The notes below the pieces were generated by a model. That model made no database searches, was not told the origin of the DNA, and saw only the letters and a list, made by a program, of their open reading frames with translations. Source: Cupriavidus sp. WGlv3 (GTDB lineage: Bacteria > Pseudomonadota > Gammaproteobacteria > Burkholderiales > Burkholderiaceae). Taken from it: DNA of 64,000 nt. Shown in pieces: positions 10,174 through 17,014 of this stretch. Both the position numbers and the translations under genes were made by a program. Location of the stretch: NCBI RefSeq assembly GCF_023952475.1, contig NZ_JALHRX010000001.1, positions 496,001-560,000 of the forward strand, written 5' to 3'. Numbering within the stretch: position 1 is the first letter of the stretch; each line of letters opens with the position of its first letter.

Positions 10174-10932
10174 ATGACGTTGCAATCGCACACCCTCCCC
10201 GCAGCCGACGCCGCCAGCCAGCACCCGCCGCGCCGGAATGCCGACCCCAAGGAAATCGACAAATTCAGCGAACTGGCCCACCGCTGGTGGGATCCGCAGA
10301 GCGAATTCAAGCCGCTGCATGAGCTGAATCCGCTGCGCCTGGGCTGGATCGATGGTATCGCCGGACTGGCGGGCAAGCGGGTGGTCGACGTGGGCTGCGG
10401 CGGCGGCATCCTGTCCGAGAGCATGGCGCGCCTCGGCGCCACCGTGCGCGGCATCGATCTCTCCACCAAGGCGCTGAAGGTGGCCGACCTGCACAGCCTC
10501 GAGTCCGGCGTCGCCGTGACGTACGAGGAGATCGCCGCCGAAGCGCTGGCCGCGCGCGAGCCGGCCAGCGTGGATGTGGTCACTTGCATGGAAATGCTGG
10601 AACACGTGCCGGATCCGGCTTCGATCGTGCAGGCGTGCGCGACGCTGGTGCGGCCGGGCGGCCATGTGTTCTTCTCGACCATCAACCGCAACCTGAAGGC
10701 GTACCTGCTGGCCATCGTCGGCGCCGAATACGTGCTCAACATGCTGCCGCGCGGCACCCACGACTACGAAAAGTTCATCACGCCCTCCGAGCTTGCCCGC
10801 TTCGCGCGCCAAGCCGGCCTGGACCTGGTCGAAATGCGCGGCATGACCTACAACCCGCTGTCGCAGGTCTATACCCTGGGCCGCGACACGGACGTGAATT
10901 ACCTGATGGCGTTCCGCCGGGTGGCGGCATGA
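10174..10932 (+). CDS. ubiG: Ubiquinone biosynthesis O-methyltransferase
   Basis: This SAM-dependent methyltransferase performs the two O-methylations of ubiquinone synthesis. From the ATG at 10174 it has 252 residues: [19 protein letters not shown] (UbiG signature), the SAM-binding loop [11 protein letters not shown] at about 70-80, and [11 protein letters not shown]. The C-terminal [18 protein letters not shown] and [11 protein letters not shown] are typical of UbiG. The frame is open further upstream, through the preceding terminator, so the downstream ATG is clearly right. Its TGA overlaps the ATG of gph (ATGA), so the two are translationally coupled. Confidence 0.96.
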   Translation: MTLQSHTLPAADAASQHPPRRNADPKEIDKFSELAHRWWDPQSEFKPLHELNPLRLGWIDGIAGLAGKRVVDVGCGGGILSESMARLGATVRGIDLSTKALKVADLHSLESGVAVTYEEIAAEALAAREPASVDVVTCMEMLEHVPDPASIVQACATLVRPGGHVFFSTINRNLKAYLLAIVGAEYVLNMLPRGTHDYEKFITPSELARFARQAGLDLVEMRGMTYNPLSQVYTLGRDTDVNYLMAFRRVAA

Positions 10933-11603
10933 GCGCGGCGATCGCAGGCGTCTTCTTCGATCTCGACGGCACCCTCGCCGACACCGCGCCGGACCTGGCT
11001 GCGGCGGCAAACCGGCTGGTGGTCGAACGCGGCCGCCCGCCGGTGGCCTATGACAAGCTGCGCCCCGTTGCCTCGCATGGCGCGCGCGGACTGCTGGGCG
11101 CGGCGTTCGGCTTGCGCCCGGAGGATGCCGAATTTCCGGCCCTGCGCGATATCTTCCTGGATTACTACGAGGCCGACATCGCGGTGCACACGCGCCTGTT
11201 CGACGGCATGCCGCAGGTGCTGGACGCGCTCGAGGCGGCGGGCATCCCGTGGGGCATCGTGACCAACAAGATCGCGCGCTTCACGGTGCCGCTGGTCGCC
11301 GCGATCGGTCTGGCGCCCCGCGCCAGCGCCGTGGTCAGCGGCGACACCACGCCGCACGCCAAACCCCACCCCGCCCCGCTGCTGCATGCCGCCGCGAGTG
11401 CCGGCGTCGACCCGAGCCGCTGCGTCTATGTCGGCGACGACCTGCGCGACATCCAGGCCGGCAAGGCCGCCGGCATGATCACCGTGACCGCCGCCTATGG
11501 CTACTGCGGCGACGGCGACCCGCCCGAGGCCTGGGGCGCGGACCACCTGATCCGCCACCCGGCGGAGCTGATCCCGCTGCTGGTGCCCGCCGCGGTCGCC
11601 TGA
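10929..11603 (+). CDS. gph: Phosphoglycolate phosphatase (HAD family)
   Basis: The HAD-type phosphatase of 224 residues has the nucleophile motif [15 protein letters not shown] (D11, D13), the second motif IVTNK, the lysine motif [10 protein letters not shown] and the acidic motif [11 protein letters not shown]. It removes phosphate from 2-phosphoglycolate; in an organism with the Calvin cycle this also serves photorespiratory salvage. The start ATG overlaps the ubiG stop by 4 bp. The ubiG-gph pairing is conserved in proteobacteria. The exact substrate is assigned from family and neighbour. Confidence 0.92.
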   Translation: MSAAIAGVFFDLDGTLADTAPDLAAAANRLVVERGRPPVAYDKLRPVASHGARGLLGAAFGLRPEDAEFPALRDIFLDYYEADIAVHTRLFDGMPQVLDALEAAGIPWGIVTNKIARFTVPLVAAIGLAPRASAVVSGDTTPHAKPHPAPLLHAAASAGVDPSRCVYVGDDLRDIQAGKAAGMITVTAAYGYCGDGDPPEAWGADHLIRHPAELIPLLVPAAVA

Positions 11604-11645
11604 AAGTGCGCTGGCAGTATCCGGGGACCCGGCCTGGAACTCCCC

Positions 11646-11674
11646 AAGACAGCTTGCGTCCAACCGGGTACAAT
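11646..11674 (+). promoter_or_regulatory. Candidate promoter for the tmRNA gene
   Basis: AAGACA (11646-11651) and TACAAT (11669-11674) are separated by 17 bp. They end 14 bp before the mature tmRNA 5' end. Confidence 0.55.
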
Positions 11675-11688
11675 CCAGCTTCCTCACT

Positions 11689-12047
11689 GGGGCCGACCTG
11701 GTTTCGACGTGGGTTACAAAGCAGTGGAGGGCATACCGAGGACCCGTCACCTCGTTAATCAATGGGAATGCAATAACTGCTAACGACGAACGTTACGCAC
11801 TGGCAGCCTAAGGGCCGCCGTCCTCGCACTGGCTCGCTGACGGGCTAGGGTCGCAAGACCACGCGAGGTCATTTACGTCAGATAAGCTCCGGAAGGGTCA
11901 CGAAGCCGGGGACGAAAACCTAGTGACTCGCCGTCGTAGAGCGTGTTCGTCCGCGATGCGCCGGTTAAATCAAATGACAGAACTAAGTATGTAGAACTCT
12001 CTGTGGAGGGCTTGCGGACGCGGGTTCGATTCCCGCCGGCTCCACCA
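11689..12047 (+). ncRNA. ssrA: Transfer-messenger RNA (tmRNA)
   Basis: The 5' end GGGGCCGACCTGG and the 3' end GCCGGCTCCACCA form the tRNA-like acceptor, with a T-arm GGGTTCGATTCCCGCC and an encoded CCA. The internal reading frame at 11779-11811 gives the degradation tag ANDERYALAA followed by TAA. The tag matches the form I recall for Cupriavidus/Ralstonia. It is a standard one-piece tmRNA of about 359 nt that rescues stalled ribosomes. Confidence 0.98.
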
Positions 12048-12080
12048 GTATTCAGTCCGATGCAGTACCAGCAGGGCCAG

Positions 12081-12117
12081 AAACCCGCGACAGCTCAGGC
12101 TGCGCGGGTTTTTCTTT
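12081..12117 (+). terminator. Intrinsic terminator of the tmRNA
   Basis: AACCCGCG (12082-12089) pairs with CGCGGGTT (12103-12110), with an inner CAGC/GCTG stem, and is followed by TTTCTTT. It starts 34 bp after the tmRNA CCA end. Confidence 0.9.
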
Positions 12118-12155
12118 ATTCGGCCGCGCCACCCGCATGCGCCAGGAAAAAACAA

Positions 12156-12175
12156 CATCCCCAGATTTGGGGATG
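12156..12175 (-). terminator. Hairpin with T-run on the minus strand
   Basis: CATCCCC and GGGGATG flank a 6-nt loop. Read on the minus strand, the stem is followed by TTGTTTTTT. It could stop antisense transcription entering the tmRNA gene. Confidence 0.5.
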
Positions 12176-12240
12176 CGGGGCGCGCCGCACAGGCCCATGA
12201 TGCGATACGGGCGATCCGCGACTCGCCCGCTGCCACTTCG

Positions 12241-12276
12241 AGCCCTCGTCCACCCGGCCGAGGGCTTTTTCTTTTT
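12241..12276 (+). terminator. Orphan intrinsic terminator
   Basis: AGCCCTCG (12241-12248) pairs with CGAGGGCT (12259-12266), followed by a T-rich tract (TTTTTCTTTTT). No protein gene lies between it and the tmRNA terminator. Confidence 0.75.
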
Positions 12277-12457
12277 GTGCGACGGTTAGGGACGGGAAAA
12301 TTTCCGACCCCAAAATAGGCCAAGCCTTATCGCTTCACGAGTGTGCGGGTCCTATCGTAGCAAGGAACTTTGACTGGCATGCCGCTGGCTGTCATGGGCT
12401 GGATTCCCGCGCACCCGCGGGAGTTCGACAAGGCAAGCCGCATCCCTGACCCCTGCT

Positions 12458-13480
12458 ATGAACCGAACCCAACTGTTCCATCTCCTGCGCCGCTGGCTGG
12501 TCGTGGTGGCGTGCTTCGCGGCACCACACCTTGCTGATGCGAAGTGCACTGCCACGCCATCTCTGCCTTATGACCAGACCCTCAACAGCATGGCCATCGC
12601 GGTCAACCTTGAAGAAGGCAGCACGATTCCCGGAACGGTGCGCCAATACCAGTTCAGCGGCAGCTGCGCCAACGTGCTGCCCTGGGTGGTGCCTGGCGCC
12701 CCGATCGTCTCGTGCTACTACGGGTCCGGTATCGAAGTGAAGCCAGGGGTCTATTCCACCGGCGTCCCGGGCGTCGGCATACGCCTGCGCAATGCCGCGG
12801 GCCAGCCGATGACCAATGCCGCAGGGGTCTGGTGCGACACCCGTGCGGCCAACCTGGGCTACCTCAATGCCGACATGACCTATTCCGTGTCGGTCACCAT
12901 CGAGTTCGTCAAGACCGGACCAATTTCGCCCGGCAATCTCGACCCCGCCCAGACCCGCTTCGGTTTCGGGGTCTATGGCGGGTCGTTGGAAGGCGCGCTG
13001 GGCGGCACGGGCAACCGCGACAACTACATCGGCTTTTCCGGCACTATCGCAACGCGCGAGATCGCCTGCAATGTCGTCGCGCCCACCACGGTGAGCCTGC
13101 CTGCGATCAGCGCCAGGACGCTTGCGACGCAAGGCTCCGGCGGCAACACGCCGTTCGCCGTCCAGCTGAGCTGCAACAGCGCAGCCATCGTCGGCATGAC
13201 GCTGGACGGCGCCGCCGGCACGCCGGTGATGGCGGCCGCGGCCGGCATCCTCGGCCTCAGCAACGCCGGCGCTGCCGATGCAGCGAGCGGCACGGGCGTG
13301 CAGATCATGAATGCCGGCGGCACGGCGCCGGTACCCCTGCAGGTGCGCAATGCCATGGGGAGCATCCAGGCGAACGTACCGGCCACCTATCGATTTGGCG
13401 CCCGCTATGCCCGCCTTGGCGGCAACCCGTCGCCGGGTAACGTCAGCAGTTCGATGGTGTTTACGCTGGACTACCAATAA
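12458..13480 (+). CDS. Fimbrial-type (chaperone-usher pilin fold) exported protein, possible tip adhesin
   Basis: This is a 340-residue exported protein with a signal peptide (RRWLVVVACFAAPHLADA, mature from K29). It seems to have two domains: an N-terminal Cys-containing domain (about 29-195) and a C-terminal pilin-like domain (about 196-340) starting REIACNV. The end (VSSSMVFTLDYQ) carries the alternating hydrophobic strand and penultimate aromatic residue used for chaperone recognition in type 1 pilins. The two-domain plan resembles FimH-like adhesins. There is no chaperone, usher or major pilin gene nearby, so it is an orphan that would depend on a distant system. No Shine-Dalgarno is visible before the ATG. 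Confidence 0.72.
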   Translation: MNRTQLFHLLRRWLVVVACFAAPHLADAKCTATPSLPYDQTLNSMAIAVNLEEGSTIPGTVRQYQFSGSCANVLPWVVPGAPIVSCYYGSGIEVKPGVYSTGVPGVGIRLRNAAGQPMTNAAGVWCDTRAANLGYLNADMTYSVSVTIEFVKTGPISPGNLDPAQTRFGFGVYGGSLEGALGGTGNRDNYIGFSGTIATREIACNVVAPTTVSLPAISARTLATQGSGGNTPFAVQLSCNSAAIVGMTLDGAAGTPVMAAAAGILGLSNAGAADAASGTGVQIMNAGGTAPVPLQVRNAMGSIQANVPATYRFGARYARLGGNPSPGNVSSSMVFTLDYQ

Positions 13481-13520
13481 GGGCCAGCGCGGCAGTGATG
13501 TAGCGGAGGCATGGTTCATC

Positions 13521-13549
13521 GCTACATCCCGGAACCGAAGGACTACAAT
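13521..13549 (+). promoter_or_regulatory. Candidate promoter of the small acidic protein gene
   Basis: GCTACA and TACAAT (13544-13549) stand 17 bp apart, 30 bp before the ATG at 13580. This position also argues for that start over the upstream in-frame ATG at 13511, which the promoter would exclude. Confidence 0.45.
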
Positions 13550-13579
13550 AGCCCGCTGCAGTCCTTCAAGGCTTTCGCG

Positions 13580-13981
13580 ATGTCCGACCATCCCCGCTTC
13601 ACCATCAACCGCTCCATGATCGCCCTGGTTCCGGAACAGCCGTTCCTGGACTGGATCCAGGCGGTCGATCCCCAGCCCGTGGCCGGCCTCACGCTGGAGC
13701 AGGTGCGCGAAGACCAGAGCGTCTTCCTGCTGCCCGAGGAGCTGGCCGACACGCACGAGAATGCCGTCCACTGGGTCGAAAAGCGCTGGCAGGATTTCTT
13801 CGAATTCATGCTCGGCGAATGGTTCGACGACTCGGCATGGCCCGAGGAACTATCGCTGAAGATGTTTCGCGAGTGGTTCAGCGTGCGCTATCACTCGATG
13901 GTGTTCGACATGGCACCCGACGTGCCGGTGATGCACGACGACTGGGACGACGAGGACGATTCGTCCGAGCTGCTGCACTGA
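13580..13981 (+). CDS. Small acidic protein of unknown function
   Basis: I do not recognise this 133-residue protein beyond it being a plausible conserved cytoplasmic protein. It has no signal peptide or membrane segment. It is rich in Trp, Phe and acidic residues (KRWQDFFEFMLGEWFDDSAWPEEL) and ends in a very acidic tail (DDWDDEDDSSELLH). Codon use is like that of its neighbours. It converges on the DUF1854 gene with a gap of only 15 bp, so it abuts the cyanophycin cluster without being in the same transcript. The start at 13580 is preferred because a -10-like TACAAT lies between it and the earlier ATG. Confidence 0.75.
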   Translation: MSDHPRFTINRSMIALVPEQPFLDWIQAVDPQPVAGLTLEQVREDQSVFLLPEELADTHENAVHWVEKRWQDFFEFMLGEWFDDSAWPEELSLKMFREWFSVRYHSMVFDMAPDVPVMHDDWDDEDDSSELLH

Positions 13982-13996
13982 TCTCCCGGCCGCTCC

Positions 13997-14491
13997 TCAG
14001 AGGAAGCGGTCCAGTATCTTGCGGCTGTGCTTGTCCAGCGCCATCAGGTCGCGGATCAGGTAGTGGATGCCGTGCGTGTCCGAGATCAGCAGCGTGCTGC
14101 CGGCCAGGCGCCGGATCGCTTCTTCGCCGCGCAGCACCAGGTCGGTCTGGCCACGGTCGGTCTTGACCGTCCACACGCTGGGCGTGGCGTAGGTCGACAC
14201 ACTGACGATGCGCTCGATCTCCGGCATGAATTCACGCGAGGCCAGCTCCGCCTCGATCATGTCGCGCTCGGCGATGGGCAGGTCTTCCAGCCTGGGAATC
14301 CATACCACCTCGTGCCCGTCCGCGCTCATCATGCCGATGCCGCCCTGCGGCGCCGAGATCGGGAAGGCGCGCACCGGCACCACGCCCTCATGGACGGTGC
14401 CGTCCTCGGCGATCAGCACCAGGCGGCCGAACGGATTGCGGTCCAGCGTGAACACGGGCGTCGGCGCGGCGGCGGCGATGTCATTGAGCAT
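13997..14491 (-). CDS. DUF1854 protein linked to a cyanophycin-associated ABC exporter
   Basis: The 164-residue soluble protein matches the DUF1854 family. It contains FTLDRNPFGRLVLIAEDG, then VRAFPISAPQGGIGMMSADGHE, WIPRLEDLP and the C-terminal ISDTHGIHYLIRDLMALD. The start ATG at 14491 follows a GGAG Shine-Dalgarno at about 7 bp and overlaps the exporter's stop by 11 bp, so the two are translationally coupled. The family is known mainly as a companion of ABC exporters next to cyanophycin synthetases; its biochemical role is unknown. A regulatory or accessory subunit of the exporter is the simplest guess. The frame extends upstream to 14548, but that leader lies inside the exporter gene and lacks a good ribosome site. 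Confidence 0.85.
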   Translation of the reverse strand: MLNDIAAAAPTPVFTLDRNPFGRLVLIAEDGTVHEGVVPVRAFPISAPQGGIGMMSADGHEVVWIPRLEDLPIAERDMIEAELASREFMPEIERIVSVSTYATPSVWTVKTDRGQTDLVLRGEEAIRRLAGSTLLISDTHGIHYLIRDLMALDKHSRKILDRFL

Positions 14492-16775
14492 GGGCAGTCT
14501 CCGGGATCTGGATGGCCTCTTCGGTGTCTTCGTCTTCGGTGTCGACATTGCGCGCCTGCGCCTGGTACAGCTTGTAGTACGCGCCTTCGCGCAGCAGCAG
14601 TTCGTCGTGGCTGCCCACTTCGACGATCTGGCCGCGGTCCATCACCACCAGCCGGTCGGCCTTGCGCAGCGTCGACAGGCGGTGCGCGATGGCAATGGTG
14701 GTGCGGCCCTGCACCAGGTTGTCGAGCGCCTTCTGGATTTCCTTCTCGGTGGCGGTATCGACCGACGAGGTGGCCTCGTCCATGATCAGGATGCGCGGGT
14801 TGATCAGCAGCGCGCGCGCAATCGAGATGCGCTGGCGCTCGCCGCCTGACAGGGCCTGGCCACGCTCACCGACCAGCGAGTCATAGCCGTGCGGCAGCCG
14901 CAGGATGAACTCGTGCGCATGCGCGGCGCGCGCCGCGGCAATGATCTCCTCGCGCGTGGCGTCCGGCTTGCCGTAGGCGATGTTGTCGGCAATCGTGCCG
15001 AAGAACAGGAACGGCTCCTGCAGCACCAGGCCGATATGGCGGCGGTACTCCGATACCGGCAGCGAGCGGATATCGACCCCGTCGACGCGGATCGCGCCTT
15101 CCGAGACATCGTAGAAGCGGCAGATCAGGTTGACCAGCGTGCTCTTGCCCGAGCCGCTATGCCCGACCAGGCCGATCATCTCGCCCGGCGCGATCGACAG
15201 GTTCAGCCCGCGGATCACCGCGCGGTTGCCGTAGCGGAAGCCCAGGTCGCTCATGTCGATGGCGCCCTCGACCCGGTCCAGCCGGGCCGGCCGCGCCGGC
15301 TCCGGCACGCTCGACACATGGTCCAGGATGTCGAAGATGCGCTTGGCGCCGGCGGCAGCTTTCTGCGTTACCGAGACGATCCGGCTCATCGAATCCAGCC
15401 GCGTATAGAAGCGGCTGATATAGGTCAGGAACGCCACCAGCACGCCCACCGTGATGGCACTGTGCGATACCTGCCAGATGCCGAACACCCACACGATCAG
15501 CAACCCGATCTCGGTCAGCAGCGTCACCGTCGGCGTGAACAGCGACCACACCGCGTTAACGCGGTCGTTGATCGCCAGGTTGTGCTTGTTGGCCTCGCGG
15601 AAGCGCGTGACTTCACGCTTTTCCTGCGCAAACGCCTTGACCACGCGAATGCCGGGGATGGTGTCGGCCAGCACGTTGGTGATCTCCGACCAGATCCGGT
15701 CGATCTTCTCGAAGCCGTGACGCAGCCGGTCGCGCACCAGGTGGATCATCCAGGCGATGAACGGCAACGGCACCAGCGTCACCAGCGCCAGCCACGGGTT
15801 GATCGAGACCAGGATCACCGCCGTCATCACGATCATCAGCACATCGGTGGCGAAGTCCAGCAGGTGCAGCGACAGGAACACGCAAATGCGATCACTTTCC
15901 GAGCCGATGCGCGCCATCAGGTCGCCGGTGCGCTTGCCGCCAAAATACTCCAGCGACAGCTTGAGCAAATGTTCATACGTTGTCGTGCGCAGATCGGCGC
16001 CGATGCGCTCGGATACTCGCGCCAGCAGGTAGGTGCGCGCCCATCCCAGCGACCACGCCACCAGCGCCGCGCCGAGCAGCCCTGCGAGGTACAGGCGTAC
16101 CAGCCCATAGTCGATCGGCACGCCGTTCTGGAACGGGATCAGCACCTTGTCCATCAGCGGCATGGTCAGGTATGGCGGCACCAGCGTCGCGGCGGTCGAC
16201 AGCAGCGTCAGGAAGAAGCCGCCCAGCAGTTGCCAGCGGTATGGGCGGGCAAAGCGCCATAGCCGCAGCAGCGCCCACGTCGACGGCGGCGTCTCCAGCT
16301 CTCGGCTGCATTGCGGGCACTGTTCCTCGTCCGGCGGCAGCGGCGCCTTGCAGCTCGGGCACAATACCTCGCCCGCCACGGTGGCCGGTTGCGAGGCGGC
16401 GGCATCGCGCTGGGCCTCGAACTGGTCCGCCAGCCGCAAAGCGGCGGGATTGTAACCAAGCGTATATCGCCAGGTGGCGAGCCGGCCTGCCGGGCCGCTC
16501 AGTTCCAGCGTGCCCACGCCCGCGTGGTCGGTATGCGACAGGCGCAGCGCCGGGGCGATGTTCCATTCCCGCACATTTTTTTCACCGGGGGCGCGGGCAA
16601 CGATGCGCTGGTCCGTCACAACCAGCCACCCTTGGGTAAAATGCAGCCTCGCGTCGAGGTCCAGTGCCAGTCCGGCCAGGACAGTCTCGCCGGGTCGGAG
16701 CCACGATCCGGCATCAGCCCGCCAGGGTTCATCGGCGGCAGTGGCGATAGGGACAGGCAGGGAGGACTGGGTCAT
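14481..16775 (-). CDS. ABC exporter (fused membrane + ATPase) with N-terminal zinc ribbon, cyanophycin-associated
   Basis: From the ATG at 16775 the protein has 764 residues. Residues 1-135 form a soluble domain with a PH-like look (LHFTQGWLVVTDQRIVA). A CPSC...CPQC zinc ribbon follows (C139, C142, C153, C156). The six-helix type 1 exporter domain lies at about 165-470. The ATPase has Walker A GHSGSGKST (538-546), signature LSGGERQ (642-648) and Walker B ILIMDEATS (662-670). The nucleotide-binding part resembles MsbA-type exporters. It is divergent from the two cyanophycin synthetases and coupled to DUF1854. What it moves is unknown: a dipeptide, a lipid or a signal are possible. Export of the polymer itself would be surprising, because cyanophycin is stored in the cytoplasm. 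Confidence 0.88.
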   Translation of the reverse strand: MTQSSLPVPIATAADEPWRADAGSWLRPGETVLAGLALDLDARLHFTQGWLVVTDQRIVARAPGEKNVREWNIAPALRLSHTDHAGVGTLELSGPAGRLATWRYTLGYNPAALRLADQFEAQRDAAASQPATVAGEVLCPSCKAPLPPDEEQCPQCSRELETPPSTWALLRLWRFARPYRWQLLGGFFLTLLSTAATLVPPYLTMPLMDKVLIPFQNGVPIDYGLVRLYLAGLLGAALVAWSLGWARTYLLARVSERIGADLRTTTYEHLLKLSLEYFGGKRTGDLMARIGSESDRICVFLSLHLLDFATDVLMIVMTAVILVSINPWLALVTLVPLPFIAWMIHLVRDRLRHGFEKIDRIWSEITNVLADTIPGIRVVKAFAQEKREVTRFREANKHNLAINDRVNAVWSLFTPTVTLLTEIGLLIVWVFGIWQVSHSAITVGVLVAFLTYISRFYTRLDSMSRIVSVTQKAAAGAKRIFDILDHVSSVPEPARPARLDRVEGAIDMSDLGFRYGNRAVIRGLNLSIAPGEMIGLVGHSGSGKSTLVNLICRFYDVSEGAIRVDGVDIRSLPVSEYRRHIGLVLQEPFLFFGTIADNIAYGKPDATREEIIAAARAAHAHEFILRLPHGYDSLVGERGQALSGGERQRISIARALLINPRILIMDEATSSVDTATEKEIQKALDNLVQGRTTIAIAHRLSTLRKADRLVVMDRGQIVEVGSHDELLLREGAYYKLYQAQARNVDTEDEDTEEAIQIPETAHAQ

Positions 16776-17014
16776 GGATGGCGCGGCGTGCGTCCAGGGA
16801 TTGCGGACATAACTTGAAACAAATTTAGGCCGGGCACGCGCTGGCGGCCCGCGAATTCGCCCGCAGTATACATAACGACGAACGCGCGGGTAGCCCTGAT
16901 GCATTGCACAATCACTTTTACACCAAGAAAGTCAACCCGCTTCGTGCTGTAACGTTACTGAAAGGTTAGGCTTCCATTTCTCGGGCGTTCCGCCCACTGC
17001 CTCAAGCTAATTCA
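16776..17014. promoter_or_regulatory. Divergent control region of the cyanophycin locus
   Basis: These 239 bp separate the exporter and the first synthetase. On the minus strand TATACT (16865-16870) is a candidate -10 for the exporter, 90 bp before its ATG. This makes in-frame starts beyond it unlikely. A perfect 10-bp palindrome GTAACGTTAC lies at 16949-16958, about 57 bp before the synthetase ATG, and may be an operator. No clear Shine-Dalgarno precedes that ATG. Confidence 0.45.

Larger units (their letters stand above)
12048..12457. other. 410-bp gap after the tmRNA with several hairpins, no gene seen
   Basis: The gap holds the tmRNA terminator (12081-12117), a second inverted repeat with a T-run on the minus strand (12156-12175) and a third terminator-like hairpin with a plus-strand T-run (12241-12276). 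A 7-bp imperfect inverted repeat around 12289-12310 follows. No convincing open frame is present. The third terminator has no gene in front of it, which leaves room for a small RNA. Confidence 0.5.

Noticed and set aside
11689..13480. Integrated element at the tmRNA 3' end
   Set aside because: No integrase, no duplicated tmRNA 3' end and no phage genes are visible downstream.
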